A DNA stretch of 64,000 nucleotides from Opisthocomus hoazin (lineage: Eukaryota; Chordata; Aves; Opisthocomiformes; Opisthocomidae). The position numbers and the translations under genes were made by a program. The stretch is taken from assembly GCF_030867145.1 (NCBI RefSeq), contig NC_134414.1, forward strand, positions 77,428,504 through 77,492,503. The letters are read 5' to 3'. Shown piece after piece: positions 11,801 through 26,800 of this stretch (position 1 is its first letter; every line of letters starts with the position of its first letter). A model generated the notes under the pieces. That model made no database searches. It saw only the letters and a list, made by a program, of their open reading frames with translations, and was not told the DNA's origin.

Positions 11801-14800
11801 ATAAGAAAAGTCGGATTGCAGCATGGATATTTAATTGGGTTTTAATAGCTGTTATTTGATGAGGGTACATATCTGCAGTAGACGCTAGGAACAGATTAAA
11901 TATTACGAGATTACTTGCTAACTCTTGATGCAGCAGTTTATGTAACAATTTCTTCTTAAATTTACTGTGCAGTACAATTCAGTATCTTGTTCGTGATGCA
12001 GAAGTTGGGGCTGGCTGCTTCATTTCTTACTTAAAACAATTATTTTGAAAGTGTTATGATCAACTTGTGTACTTTTCTTAGTCTGAAAGATCCTGTAAAA
12101 TCTTGAATCTTTAAGAGAGTATTGATGGAGGAACTGTTTTAACTTTCCGAATATAATTTGGCTTATATTTTCAAAAAGTACAGAAAGAATAAGTTGTGAC
12201 CTATTAATTGGAGCCAAATTCTGTACATCAGGACTGTTCTGAATTCAGCCCTCTCCCTGCCCCAAAACTTGTAAACCATTCATGTGCACTACAGAGACTT
12301 AAAATAAGTCTCCACAGAAAAAAAGGTACATACTATTAAAAAAAAACTATTTAAAAGTGTATACTGTTAAAAAACCCCACTTTTTAAACTGTCCTTTTAA
12401 AACACCATTTATCTGATTCTTTGTCATATCTTATGAAGGGCATAGCTTAATTTTTCTTCTTTCTCTTCTCTTTTTAGAACTAAATTTTGCAGCTCTTACT
12501 ACAATATTTGCACTTTATTGTTTGTGGTTTCTTTCAATGTTTTAAATACATTAAAGCCATTAAATTGGCTTGCTTATCACCATGAATATTATTCCCTCTG
12601 TCTCTAAATATTACTTAGCCGATATTCTGTGTTTTCCAAAATCTGTGAGTGATCTTTGCGCTCGGTAGAGCACCGCTGCGAGCAACAAAATGATGCCAGT
12701 TATTTAGGAAGGCATGTAAAGCAATAACTCACTGATCAAACCTTCTCTTCCATTGTAACATTGTTGCCGAAATACAATTGCTTTGTCCAGTCTGCCTATA
12801 AACTGCCAGATGACTGAGCCGTCCTGGTTTTCCATGGAGAGTGCTGACATCTTTCGATAATACAATTTTTATTATTTTCTTGCCTGACTGCCTGTGCGCC
12901 TTGCTTCCAGCTAACTGATGTCTTCTGCTTTTATGTTCCTGTGTATGTGGGTTGTTAATGCAGTGGCACTGCAGCTCTGTCTTTGCAATTGCGCTTGCAA
13001 AACAAGAAGCTGGAAGAACCCTAAAAGTATCTTCAGAGTGCAAGTTTTGTGTTCTTAGAGTTAGGGCCTACATCCAAAATACGTATTTGCCCAACAAACT
13101 ACAGTGAATCAGTGAGCTACTGCAGGCCCCAGATGAAAAGGCATATTCAGCAGCTTAATAATGTGCTTTCAAATAATCCTGTATATTTAGCCAGTCCTTA
13201 CCTGAAGCTTAATCACAAGACCTCACAGATAACTAGGTATGCATTTATAAACTTTTATCGAACAGTCTAACTCTCGAAAGAAAAATAAGACTTTTACAGA
13301 AAGGAGGCAAAGCTGCAATGCTGTATGGCAGTGGGATTAGAGAGAAGACTGCCATATGGGGGTAGATACTCAGCTGGCACAGAGTGTCATAACCGGATGG
13401 ACTTGTTAGGTTTTTGCTCTTCCTTCTATGTACCCTTCCCTCTTCAGAGTCGTGTGAGAATGGGTTGTTTTATTTTTAATGCTAGTACACAGTAGCGAAA
13501 TACAAAGAGACAGATTTTTCTCTTTCAAGTGCTGCTTTTTGCCCAAGAGCAACACAGCATACCCAGTATGCTCTGGGGAATGAAGTGCCAAGGACGGTCC
13601 GACAGCCATTGTTTCGATGAACTTCCCATCTACAAAGGCATGAAAGCACTAGCTGTGCAGAAGGAAGTGTCACTGATTGCTTTTATATTGGTTAAGTGCA
13701 TTATTCCAGGATCTGCTTAGATAAAAAAAGCATCCAGTGTGTAGGTTAAGAGCGAGCTCAGCATTGGAGGCAAGTATTGCCTTCCTCTCCAAGATCTTGG
13801 TTGTAAATGCAATGCTGAATAAGAAAAAAAGTAAATCTGTACGTGGTGACGGAGCTTTCTGAATTTCTTTCCTGCAGAGGACCCAGTCTGCATCTCTGAC
13901 TGATTTGAGCTGTACCCCAGAAGAAGAAGAGGATGATGAAAAGGAGATGCAGACAGACTTGCCAGATGCTGTATTCAAACCCAGCAATCAAAAACTGTCA
14001 TGCGGCACAGCTGCAGCGCAGGATGTGGCTTCCTGGCTGAAGCCCAGAGTGCCTGAGGACCTTCCCCCTGCTTCGAGACCAGCGATGACTCAGCCTGCTT
14101 CTGAGCCTGCTGTTCTACAGGAAGCCCTGCTACCAGATAACAAACCGGAGGGCTGCCAACCAGCAGTGGAAACAATGTGTGTGAAGTCTGAGTCCTCGTT
14201 GCTGTTAGAAGGCAAAGACTCCGCAACTTTGTCCTATTCCAGTCCAGACAGAGAAGTACAAAAGCAAGAAGATTCCTCAGAGACACCGTTTCTGTTGTCT
14301 GGGGATGTGAGTGATGGAGCAATCAATATTTTAAATCAAGAAAATAAGGAGCTTCCTACTGTGTTTTCAGTAAATAAAATACCATCCGAAGAAGAGATTT
14401 CAATTAGTAAGAACAGTATTGTTTGCTTGGAAGGGTCAGAAGAAAATGTGCAGCAGGATGATCAGATACCTGTGGAAATGCCCTGTAATAAAGAGGCAAA
14501 GAAAGAGGTTGCTCTGTTGTCAGAGTCCAGCAAGCAATTTTCCATAGGTTCTTTCCAGCCTCTGAACTCATTCCATGTTTCACATGCTGCTTCCTCAGCA
14601 CAGATGGGATCATCTGCTTCCTGCTCTCTAGAGAAGACAAAGACTGTGCAAGAGGCAGCTGCTTCTGGTGAGAGCAGTCAGCCGCTGGTCCACAAGGAGG
14701 AACTTTCGGGGAAGAAAGCTGGAAAAGCAGTCAATGAACTCAATGCCTTGAGAAAGTTTTCGGTCTCCTCTGCACGGGAGAGACCAAGGACCAAAAGCCT

Positions 14801-17800
14801 ACACTTCCCAGAAAGATCAGAGTTGGAAAGCCCATTAAATACCGCATTCTCCCTGTCCAAAGCAAAGGTCTTCTCAAGAAAAGAGAAGTGGAAAGGAGAC
14901 TTGCAGAAGGGATCAGATCTGGAGGAGGAAAAAAGTAGGAACAAAAAGCAGGCTTTGCTGCCGGAGTCCGACTCTGAGAACACAGTCCAACTCACAGAAG
15001 TTTCGTCTGGCTGCGTTTCTCTGTCTGTCGATGCGGTGCCGGTGCCAAGCGATTCTTTGGTGGTATCTCAGAATCAGCCAAGCTGTGAAGATAAAAGTCC
15101 TTTTCAAGTGAAACTTAGATCCACCTCACTGTCCTTGAAATATAGAGACAACTCGTCACCAGAATCAAAAGGAATTAAAAGATACAGTGCAGAGTTTAAT
15201 TTAGAAAACGAGGGATTGACTACCTTTCTAAAAGGTGATAAGGCACAGATCAAAAAAACAGCTGATACAAATATTGGTGATTCTTTAAATGAAAAGATCA
15301 AACCCAAAGCAAAGTCCTCCGAACAGCTTAGTAGCAAACCTCCGTTGCCTAAAAAGCCAGCCTTGCAAAATGTGATCGTTCCAAATACTGCTGCGAACAA
15401 GGAGAAGCAAGACAAAACTATTCACTCTCCTGAATCCAGAAATGAAGACAGAGACTTGGAGAAAAAGGGAAATCCTTGTAAAGTGCCTGGTAAGACTCCC
15501 GATTTTTTATAAAGTTACACTAACTCACGAGGAATGACCTTACCTGTGAGAGAGCGCGAGGCAGCCCTGTCGTGTCAATCACAATACCGGTGAGGGTGAG
15601 CTGATGGCTCTGCCTTCAGTGGTGCCGCTCCCTGGTTCTCCCTTGCTGAAAAGGTTATCGGAAGGACAGCAAGGAAGAAGCAGCAGACAGAATAAGATAT
15701 TTTTGCCTGCGATTTTTGTGTTTCAGGGCATTGTTTAAAGGATGTTCAAAGTGACACTCAAAAAATAAAGTGCATTAGCAAGTATTGTGAAACAGAAAAA
15801 TCAAGCCACTAAGTGTCCCCATTTAGAGCTGCTGTATGGCAATTCAAAAGCCAGGAGCACATATTAAGTGGAGTGCCCTGCGTGGGGCGAGTGACTCGCA
15901 CCTCTAGACCTTCCTTTTCACCATAGCATTGAGGCAGAAATGCTAGTAACTGCCTGGCATGCTCAACACACCATTTATTTATTGTCTCCTGTGAGCTTTG
16001 CTTATTCGTTTATCCATCTTTATCATTACTCATTCCTTGTTTAAAAACAAAAATTAACTACCCTGCAGCTTCCCGGAGTTTAAAGCCAGGAGAGACTCTA
16101 AGATCGTGTCTGCTGCAGATTGCTAAATTTCACCTTGTTGTCTGTATTATATAATTGGGTTAGAGTTAAAAACAATCAGTCCCCTGGAGATTAATATATT
16201 GTGTGCTACAGGCAGAGAACAGAAAAGACTGGAAGTGGCACCACTGTCTCAGGCCTTTGCAATAACAGTGAACAAGTTAGGTGAAGTACGCTCAAGCGAT
16301 TCTAGGAGGAGACCTCTGCTCTTCGCTTCAGAGGACAGACGAAAGGGGAAAAAAGTCTTTAGGTCTTCTGCTATGTGGGAGAAACTTCTTCCCTGCCCTG
16401 AATCTATCTGATCACGAGTTTGATGTTAAGAGTGTGAGGAGGAGATGCTGGCCAAGCAAATGGCAAGGTTTCTTTGTGCTGTTGCAGAGGTCCCCTCCGT
16501 GGTTGCTCTTCTCCGGTTGGGGTCAGTTTCTGAGCTTCAGAGTGGGGGAACACCAAGCCAAAAGAAGACCTCAGGACAAGAAGGCTACTTGTCTTGTAGG
16601 GTGACAAAAGCTTCTTCCTGGCCCCAGAGGCAGCTTGCTGCCACCCTGAGTGGCAGCAGATTCCAGCTGTCATCTGCTGCCACATCGCAGATATTTTTGC
16701 AGGGCTCTGGCCAGGTTTACAGTTTTCTGCTCTCCCAGTGGCTGTAAAGGAGGGAATCATTGCCTCCACAGCCAGACCAGCCTCCCAGAGCCATCCAGAC
16801 AGAGCCTCCCCAGACCCCGTGGGCAAGGAGGCTTTGTGTAATGCCAACACTGCCTTTAAAGGCATTTTCCCCTCTGTCCTGCCCTGCCCTGCGGAGTAGT
16901 TGATTATCTGTAGTGATGCTCAAATCTCTGATCATGGGAGATTTTGGGGGAGGGTCACATCGGAAACACGCAAGGAGGAGACCTGGCATGACAGGGTTGC
17001 TCTGGCAGAGGACAGAGGAAAGCAGCAGGAGTAGCAGTGCTCCTGCACACAGCCTTTTTTCACATCCCTCTTGCTGAGCCCCAGGGTGCCTGCAGCAGGA
17101 GCAGAGCGGGAGACGGTGAGTGCGGGAGGAGGGAGAAAGGGAAGGAATGGAGCTGGGGAGCATGTTTCTAGTCCAGGCTTCTCTGGCTCCACAGCCCTGG
17201 GGTGAAGGAGACTCCTGTCCGCAGGCTCGGGACTGTCCTGTGCAAAATAGGGTCTGTGGGTTATAGCCATGCCCCGGTCGCCCTGACAGGGATGCACACA
17301 CCTAGAATTTGAACACGGGGCTGCAGGTTGAGGAGCCCTGTTTTGGACATGTTCCTCTCCACCTGACAGTGTTACACCAAATCTGTGTGGCCCGGGGTTG
17401 TTTAACACGGTGGTTCAGATCGGTCTGCTATGGTAATTAGTCTTCTTCCTTATCTACTGCTCCATTGATCTTATTGTATCACCTTACGCAAAGCTGCTAC
17501 GGTTTTCCATGTATTTCCAGCTTTGAGTCGCTTGGTGACGGGCTCTGATATGTGGGTATGGCAGGACTCAGAAAGAGTTTAATTCTAAATACAAAGCAGT
17601 CCGCTCCAGACTGACCCGAGGTCCTTCCGACCCTGCTGCAGACCTTTCTCCTTAGACATCTGACCAAGCACCTCCCTGTGCTAAGCTGCCGCATCAGCCT
17701 GGGCTGGCTGCCTGACGTGGTGGGCCCACCTCCTCCGATTGCCCTGCCACCACACCAGCCTTGGTGTGGGGAGACCTGCACAGCGACGCCAGAAGCGATG

Positions 17801-20800
17801 CCCCTCTCCAAGACATAGGAGAGCCACAGGACGCAATGCCGGCTTAGCGGGGCGATACCCAAACATCATTTCAACCTCTTTGAAACGTATGCTTCAGCCC
17901 AGTGAGTCAGGAGCGTGTCTTTGCAATTGCAAGCAGGAGAAATCTGACAAGCGTGATCAGCACAGCCCTCCGTGGATCGCATGGCTTACCAGCCATCTCT
18001 GGCCTCCCGGTCTGCTGGGACACCCACTTCTATTTTTTTTCGGTCCAACCGCCCTTAATGCTGGCACCCAGCCCTCTACTAGTCCTTGAGTTCATCAGCC
18101 CTTTCGAAGAGCTGTGGTCACCCTCAGGAGACACTTTATGCTGTCAAGGAGTTTCTTCCTGCTGGATGTTAGGAAATCCCCGCGCTGAACAAGAAGGCAG
18201 GCTGTGAAATGGTGATGTAAGGGGGTGCAGTTCCTTTCTCGTGTACGCTCATCTCGAAAACGTCGGTTTGCTGTGTCATGGGGTGAGCAGGAGCAATTTG
18301 GTTCATTCAGTTCAATTTTTAGCTTTTCAGCACTGCTGGTACCAAAGGCAGCGAGAGGACTGGTGGGATGCTGGCTTACCACCCCAGGCAACAGCAGCAC
18401 TCCAGCTCTCCAGAGTTCTCTGGGGAACTAGCAGGGGATTGCTTGGCCTCTGTTGGGCTGCAAGATGGCTTTTTAATGGCTGCGTGAAATTAGTCACCCC
18501 AGGAGGAGTAATTTTTAAGTTTCTGGAGCTAAAGGCACAAGCCTTTGCAAGATTTAAAAGGTTAAACTGTGTTGTTCAAGGATCATACACTTTGCTATAA
18601 ATCATGTAAAGGGCAGAAACAATTAACATATGCTAACAGGTTATTACAAGAGCAAAACCATAAGCAGTACCTGGGTGAACGTGCCTATTAGGTTATATAA
18701 AAATCAGTGACTGAGGAGCTGTAGTGTGGAGACGTGCTCTAATAGAGAAAAGGAGCGCGGGGAGGGATGGTGAAGGTAGTGGTGAATGAAATTGGTGTGT
18801 ATTGTCTGGCAAATAGAGGCTCTGAAATGACAGGAAAAATGTTTCTCTCTACATAAAGAAGACATTGCTTTAATGCTGTCCTGGCTACAGCTGAAAAAAA
18901 AGCTGTCTTTTTTTTTTTTTCCAAAAGAAGTTGCTTTTTCGGTTGTGTCAGGCTATTTTGCAATATGGCTGTTTTCCAGCAGTGACACAGACTTTGATAC
19001 AAACATAGCAGTTTCTTGTGTCAAAAAGACTCTCCTGGCATCGGTGGTATGGATCCAGCCAGAAGTCACATACCTCGCAGAGCAGCTTAGAGAAGAAAGA
19101 AATGTCAGAAATGCTTAGCCATATCTTTTAGAACAGCTTTTTCTGAAATTAAGGAATTGGGTGTGTCCACTGACACAAATGCATGTAGTGCTTTAATAAA
19201 CAAAGGGAAATACATAGGCCAGGATATACTAAATGCCATATGCATTTGTAAAGCCCTTCTTAAAATAACTGATGTTTTATAAATGAGCAAAGATACAACA
19301 GTGTGGAATTAAATATGCATGCATAAGCAGTGTTATGAAACAACGACACTGTGGTATACAGGGGGTGTTATCTGCCTGTGTAAAGTTGTTTGGATTAGTT
19401 TTGAGTGTGTTTGTTTTTAAAATACGCAGGGAATCCACAGCTTTGCTTGCTGTTAGAAGTATGGCTTTCAAAAAGCTCTAATACTCTGACCTTTCGCCTT
19501 CACGGATGTATGTAAAGAGCAACCACGCTTTGCAGCCCTTGGAGGCATAAGATGTTCATTTTCAGGTGTGAGATTTAAAAGTTATAAAGAGCCTCTGCTA
19601 TATTTTGTGTGCACAAAGGCTTTTAGATTTAAAGAAAATGGGTACAACATCTGAGGCCATCTCTGAAAAAAAAAAATCAATCCCTAAATCTCAGGGTAAT
19701 GTTTAAATATGTCTTTGCTGTTGTTACCCGTATAAGCATCACACACACCCCCAGATACCCTTGAATACACTGAGTACATCTGTCTGTCAATAGACAGAAA
19801 CAGATATGTATTTCTCTTTCTGTGTGTGTGTATAAAGCAATACACAATAACAAGTCAATCATAGATATCCTTTTGTACATAGAGATTAATGTTTTATCTT
19901 CATCTTATTGTTCACACAACCAGTCTGACACACATTAAAGGATAATATCCAAGTATCAATGAGAAGTGTACACATTCATTTCCACCATATTTAGGCAGAA
20001 GAAGTTTCATCTACAAGAGCAGCGCTTTAGTCTGAGAAAAAAAAAAAAAAAAAGCTGCTTTAGTAAGATGCTGAAGGAAACAGAATCACAGAATCACAGA
20101 ATGTTCGGAGTTGGAAGGGACCTCTGTGGGTCATCTGGTCCAACCCCGGTCACCTACAACAGGCTGCACAGGAACTCGTCCAGGTGGGTCTTGAATATCT
20201 CCAGAGAAGGAGACTCCACAACCTCCCTGGGCAGCCTGTTCCAGTGCTCCATCACCCTCAGAGTGAAGAAGTTCTTCCTCATGTTCAGACGGAACTTCCT
20301 GTGCCTCAGTTTGTGCCCATTGCCCCTTGTCCTGTCGCTGGGCACCACTGAAAAGAGTGTGGCCCCGTCCTCCTGACACCCACCCTTAAGATATTTATAA
20401 GCATTTATAAGATCCCCTCTCAGCCTTCTCTTCTTCAGGCTAAACAAGCCCAGCTCCCTCAGCCTTTCCTCATAGAAGAGATGCTCCAGTCCCCTCCCCA
20501 TCTTTGTAGTCCCTCCAAAACAGATGCCTACCTTTAATGGAGCTGCAGCAGGGGAATTTCCCCCTATAGGGACCACTGTGGCAGCCAGCCCTGCCGCTGT
20601 CAGACCCAGTGGAGAAGAGCTTGGGTGATTCCGATCTGCAGCAGGGAACTGAGAAGGTGGTTATGGTTCACTTGGCTTCAGGGCTTATCCTTGGTGGTCA
20701 GTCTGGAAGCTGTGGAAGTGATGAAGAATGCCAACAGAGCAGCTGGTCTTGTGACTGTCCGTGTGTGTTTGGTGGCAGTGGGAGAAGATGTGAAGGGAGG

Positions 20801-23800
20801 GCTTCAGCAGCCTCTGGGTGTGGTTGCAAGTGGCAGCAGAAGACCTCGGCAGCCTACCTGAAATGCTGGTTTTAATACATGGTGACATTATGCACAGAGC
20901 GGCTTGACGGCTTGACAAGTTCTGACCTGGTATCTTCCCATTGCTGGTGACTTATCCCGAGGGTTAGAAGGGGCTCGCTCGTCTTTCCAAAAGCCTCAGG
21001 CCAAGCCAGCTCCAAGGAAACCAGGGAAAGATGCGATCACGAGGTTAAAACTGTGAGTGAACGAGCGACAGATCGCTGCCAGCAATATCCTTTACTAGCT
21101 TATGAAGTTATTAAGTAGCGAGTTGAATAGCGTATTGTTTAAAATAACATGTTGTAATAAGAACTGAAGAATATGATTCAGGTTTTAGTTTTATTCAGAA
21201 AATCCCCTGAGTGTAACACAGAAGGAAGAGGCTCAGCCCTGCTTCGCCGGGGGAGGAGTGAAACACGGGGCGTTCATGGCGGCTGTGGCCTGTGGTAGTC
21301 ACACAGCTTCCGACAGAGGATGCCACTGCTTGCATTTTGTACTACGTTGTCTCCCTAAAAGTGGCATTTACCAGCTGGGAAGTGTTGTGCTAGCTGCTGT
21401 GCATGTGACGTGCAGCAGAGGCAGGAATTAGATTGTGCTTTTCAGTACTTTTGGTTCCCTAAACGCTGTGCTTTGCCACGTGGTGAACCGTAAAAGCGTG
21501 CAGGCTACCTCATGACTGGATGAGGTAAGACAAGGGAGGGCTTGTTCGGGGTGATCGGACAGTCACTGAACTGAGGAAGATGTGCAAGCAGCACTTCTCT
21601 TGTCAACAGTCACTTCCTGAGAAAGCTTTTGGCCTCTTGAAGCCCCTCAGGGTACCGAGAGATTCATAGGAGCGTCTCAGATCACCTTGAACTGCTGACA
21701 CTTCACCGTACTATCTCATGGATTACTTCACCACCTTTCATCCTTCTGGTTGGAACAGCGGTGCATGTATACTGCCAAGAAACCTTTTTAGTAGGAGGTG
21801 GGAGGATGTGAAGGACCTCTGAGCAATGGGAAAGATAATAGATAGTGAGTATGCCTTTTCTACCCCTCACAGTCATTCTGACTGACAGATGCGGTAGAAA
21901 ATCTTGCACAGGTTGCATCTGATGTTTTTTTGCTGAAGAGAAGGCATTTCCCCTGCCTTGCCTGCCTGCCTGGCTTTCTGCAGCAAAGACTCTGACGGGA
22001 ACAAGGGCAGAACGTAATTGCTTGAAGAAACAAGAAAGCCCCTCCCAGAAGCAGAGCAGCTCTTAATTCTCTTGAGGTGATACAACTCTAAGTCAGGCCC
22101 GTACAGATACATCCAAAGTCTTTAACGATGACGATAAACAGCTTTTGTTCCCTACTATCACAGGGGCATTCTGATACCATCTCTTATGGGATGATACTTG
22201 GCTCTGATTTGGCTGCCTTCTAATTGGCGTGACTAGGATGGATGTCTGGCGTCTCATCGGGGAGAATTGTCTGAAGAGCAAAAGTGCTGGCTGCCTTCGT
22301 TAGAGTACCTGCCTTATGAAAACCGTTGTTATAACAGCAGCCTCCAGACATACCGCTGCGGGTCTGGGAACCCTGTGGTGCTAGGCAGTGCACATCGAAA
22401 TAACAGAAAGATGAATCTTAAAATCCATGAGGATGACAGAGGAACAGGAGCACAGGTAGCAATGAGACCATTACATGCAGCGCAGTAAATAGAGCCTGGG
22501 CGTAGCAGTCATTTTGCCTGCATCGATTGTGCGGTGGGAGCAGAGGAAGAACAGCGTGCGGTTCAGTTGGTGTTTACAGAAAGTTCCTGTGGTGTGACAG
22601 GGGAAAATGGCACAAAACACAAAGGGTGATTTTGAGTCAGAGAGGCTAAGTACATCACTAGCAGCGTCAAGGCAGAAGCCAGGTTCCCAGTATCATGGGA
22701 AAGCTGGTGGGTGGATTGAAAAGGGCCTTTGGGGTAAAGTTGTTGGTGTTTGTGAGCACTGAGACATTACAGACACTGAAGGAAGGTTAAAAGGTGGTGG
22801 AAAAGGATGCGTGTGCTGGTGTGTCTGCAGCTGTACAGTCAGAGAAGCAGCCCAGGCTTCTCTGGGCTGAGAAGAGGGCTGTACACAGGGGAAAAGGGTA
22901 TGTTTGATGGGATGCATTTACAAGGTAAGTCCAGCAGGGCACAGGGAGGCTTCAGTGTGGAAACATCTTTGTAATGTTGAGCCTAACTGTTGGATGGGTA
23001 TTCCGTACAGGATGCTAGGAAAATGAGCTGACTGATCTGGATAGAAGGTAGCTAAAGTGAAAAGCGACTTCATGTAGTGAGTGAGGGATCCTCACCTCTG
23101 AGGAATACTAGACATCACCATCACCTTCAGTAGTGGCTGTCGATCCGTGTGTCACAGCAGTGCTTGGGGAACTGATGAAGCGTGGCACTTGGCTTCCCTG
23201 GGCAGTGCACTAACAGGTCCTGCCCAAATTGCTAGCGACCTAGAAAGATGGGTGCAGATGGGTTCCAGGGCATGGCCTACAAGCAAAGGAGGGAATGTGA
23301 TGACAGAGGCATTAGCAGACGTCGCATTTATTCAGCTGTGTGGGTTTACTTAGGAAGCTCATAATGAAGTTTGTCCTGAGATGCTCAGAGAAGATGGGTT
23401 AGCAGTCCTTGAGCTGCCGGTGGTTATCTTGACAAACCACAGAAGATAAGGGCAGGCTCCAGAAGGTAGCACATCTTGAAAAGAGAGGTGGGATGGAGAC
23501 GGGAGAGAGGCAGAAAGGGTGTTATATACCACTTAATTTAATATGAAATTCTGTAAGGGGTAATTGAGCTATTTCTAAATGTCTGCAAGATAACATAGAA
23601 GTTCCAACCAACATGACTCGGTCAAGAGCAGTCAGATCAAATGATAACTGGTATCATAGGGTGTTTCTATAAATACAGCCTTGGTGAAACTATTCATTGG
23701 GTTGCTGCAATGCTACTGAGTGTGCCACCTAATGATTCACTGTCGTATTAGATGGTGGCCATCTTAGGTCTGACACTATTCAGTATATTTAAGGACCTGG

Positions 23801-26800
23801 TGACAGAACTAAATGTGTGCTTGCTTATTACATTTGGAAGTATTACCAAGCTGGAAAGCCTGTGGGCACACTGGAAGACAAGAATAGAAATCAGGGTTAT
23901 CATGAGAAAGTAGAAACATAGTCTGAAAAGAATATTTTCATTACAGACAAGTAGAAAGTTCTGTTACATTTGCAAAAAATATCCGATGCAGAGATACAAA
24001 TGGGGAATGGAAGAGGGGAGGTAACACGATCTGGAGCTCACAAACTAAATACAAAACAGGAATAACATAATTCTGCAAGAAACTCGTCATACTGACTGGT
24101 GTGTACAGGAGAGCATCTCAGGTGAGTGGGGTAGTCCTTCAGCTTCACCTGATGCTAGCACCCTTTCATCTCAAGTGCTGTGTACCAGTTTTGAGCGCTG
24201 TATTTTGAAGAAGATTTGGACCAAATTAGGATAATTCCTACAAAAGCAAGAGTGATCTAGAGAATATGACCAATCAGAAAAGTTAAAAAATAGGGATAAC
24301 ATAGTCTAAGTCTTCAAATTCATAAAAGGCTGCCACAAGGAGTCTGTGAGTAATCTGCTCATGTCCATAAGCGTATAGAAGAAGCTACGGATTCAAATTA
24401 GAGCAAGGAAGATTTAGCTTATTCAATAGGGAAAAAATTGAGTAGAAAAAGAACAGCCAGGCCACAAGATAGGTTGTCTAGGGAGACTCTGAGATCTGTT
24501 CTGTCTTTGGAGGGTTTTAAGAACAGGTTAGATACATATTTGTCAGGAAACAGCTTATGTGAAATTGATCTTATAACTGATCTTGCCTTGCAGCTGAAGG
24601 ATAGACTAGATGGCATCCTGAGATCTCTTCCAGCCTTACTCTCTATCATCCTGTAAAATTAGACAAAATGAAGTGAGGGCGGCCAGTGAAGAGAAGGGAG
24701 GAAGATTATGGGAGAAACAGCTGTTGGCACGGAAAGACGGGGCATAGGTAGGATGCAGAGAATGGAAGCAGCTTGCCGTGCGGGAGGGAGGGAAGCTCGC
24801 TCAGCGTCCAGGGGCCCTGCTTTATCTGTGCTGCATTTGCACAGCTGGACTTCCTGGCTTATTTCTTTCAGAGGTTTCCCTGCAAGATCACATGAGGTGA
24901 ATGTGAAGGGAAATGCTGGCATCAGCTGGCAAAACATCTTGCTTTGGCCTGAAAGCAAAACTTGTGCTTTCACTTTTTGTGATTTTTAGCTGACATAGGC
25001 TTTACAGTATTTTCTTGCTTAAATAACTAGTCTGTCTTTGTTGAGGTACAACAGAGACCTGCGAAAATCCCTGAGCAAAGAAAGTTTGTGGGCTTTCATA
25101 ATGTGCCTGAGTTTGCAGACGCCAGCTCTTGGGAGAGCATCATCCCTTTCATCTCCTTTATGAGGCATCTCAAACGGGCCTTCAGAGACATTTGCCTGCT
25201 TTTCTGATGGGGGCTGCGTTCCTCTAAATTAGACTGTGGCCCTCCAGAAACTCATCTGTCAGCTCCATGGGGTCCTGTGGCTGGGTGGTCCAGCTCTAGG
25301 CCAGCACAGCAGCTGAGCCCCAAGGGCCTCCAGGCAGTAATGCCTCCTGCCTGGGCCTGCCTCCTCCTGGGTCCCTGAACAGGATCATGACTAGGTGACA
25401 GACTCTTCGTAGGGGCAGGACCATGCGTGAGTTGAGGATGAGAAGCTCAATTTCTGCTCTGAAACAGCCTCCCATAAATTTGGGTACATTAGTGGCCAGA
25501 AACAGCTGGGAAAGGTTAAATCGTCTTTCCTTATGGCTCTGGCATGGCGCTAAGAGTGTTAGTACTGCTCTTGTTCCTCTTTTAAATGATGCACAGGCTC
25601 CACATTAGTTGGAAAACTAAACTTTGGGTGCAGTGTGAGCCAATGAAGAAGTGGAGAACCTGGGGGCTGGAGCCGATGGAGGAGCTGAGGCTCCTCTCTT
25701 GATCCAGTTCTACTCACCATATAGACAGGATTTCCCTTCACAGAATATTTGAATAGAGGGTGTTTCACTTCCCCAAATCTCTGGATACTGCTCGTCCCTG
25801 GGTAGCAGTTGTGAGGACAGCAGGGCAGCACTTTTGACCCTAAATGCTAGGAAGTGCTTTTTTTTTTTTCTTGTTTCACTGAAATCTCAGTTCCGGTAGA
25901 GCATGAGGAGAGCAACTGGCCCAAACGAAGAGCACGGTCAGCATCAGCAGGGATAACTTGAAGTAAACCTCACATCAAAAGACTGTGGATTAACCCTGTG
26001 GTTTCAGCAGTATTCCTGTGTGTTCTGAAGCCACAGACTGCCGTGCTCGGGCGCCAAGGGGCTGCGCGAGGGAGGCTGCTCCTGACGGGGTGGGAGGAAG
26101 GCAGGAACCAGACCAAGGCATCGGCTGCCGCTGCGTGGGCGTGGGAAGAGCGGGAGCCGAGGGCAGCCGATGTGGGCAGGGCGTTGCCTTTGCCACACCA
26201 AGGCCCAGCCGTGTCCGGCTTTGAATTGGCTGCTGCTTGTCGCTAAGAGGCCACGAATTAGATGGGAAGCCTGATTCAAGTTTCTGCATCTCCCTCACGT
26301 GAGGGCAGTGACACTGCGACTCGAGCCGAACAAAGACGCAAAGCGTTTTTCACCAGTGGAACAGTAACTTAAAACAGTGAGCACAGGAAGATTGCTCTCT
26401 GGAGACCAAACCAAACAGCATTCTTATTTACCCAGGCTGGTCACACGTCCTGGGACCAGTCAGCGTACGAGCGAGTGCGAGCTGAAGCTAATTACAACTC
26501 TCTTTCATATAACCATGTATGTAAATAATCTGTCAACAGAGAGAAGCGTGCCTTCCACCGCGGCTGCTGGAGACTCCGGAAGAGATCCCAACACTCCCGC
26601 AGAGCCAGCCTGGATTTCCATCGCGAGGCAAAAGCAGAGGGGCATGCAGCAGGAGCAGGAACTCAACACAGAAAAACCTGTGGCTTTGGATGTTAGGCCA
26701 GAGGCAGAGAAACAGAGTAAACAGAAAGAACGCACAGAGGTACTTACAGTACAAATTTGTGATGCTTTCATATCACCTTCCTCTTCTTTGGATCTACTGC

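Larger units (their letters stand above)
7020..13877 (+). other. CRACDL introns between residues 123 and 279
   Basis: Four introns (7020-7384, 7550-8173, 8243-11495, 11727-13877) surround the three phase-0 exons. A purine-rich A/G stretch lies at about 10482-10560. No RNA gene or clear repeat was seen. Confidence 0.65.
15490..26539 (+). other. CRACDL 11-kb intron
   Basis: The largest intron of the visible gene. It carries the inverted CR1 fragment at 20081-20518 and a decayed sense-strand LINE at about 23740-24656. The rest is unique sequence without recognisable genes. The phase match of the flanking exons (1 to 1) argues against a missed frame-changing exon. Confidence 0.7.
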
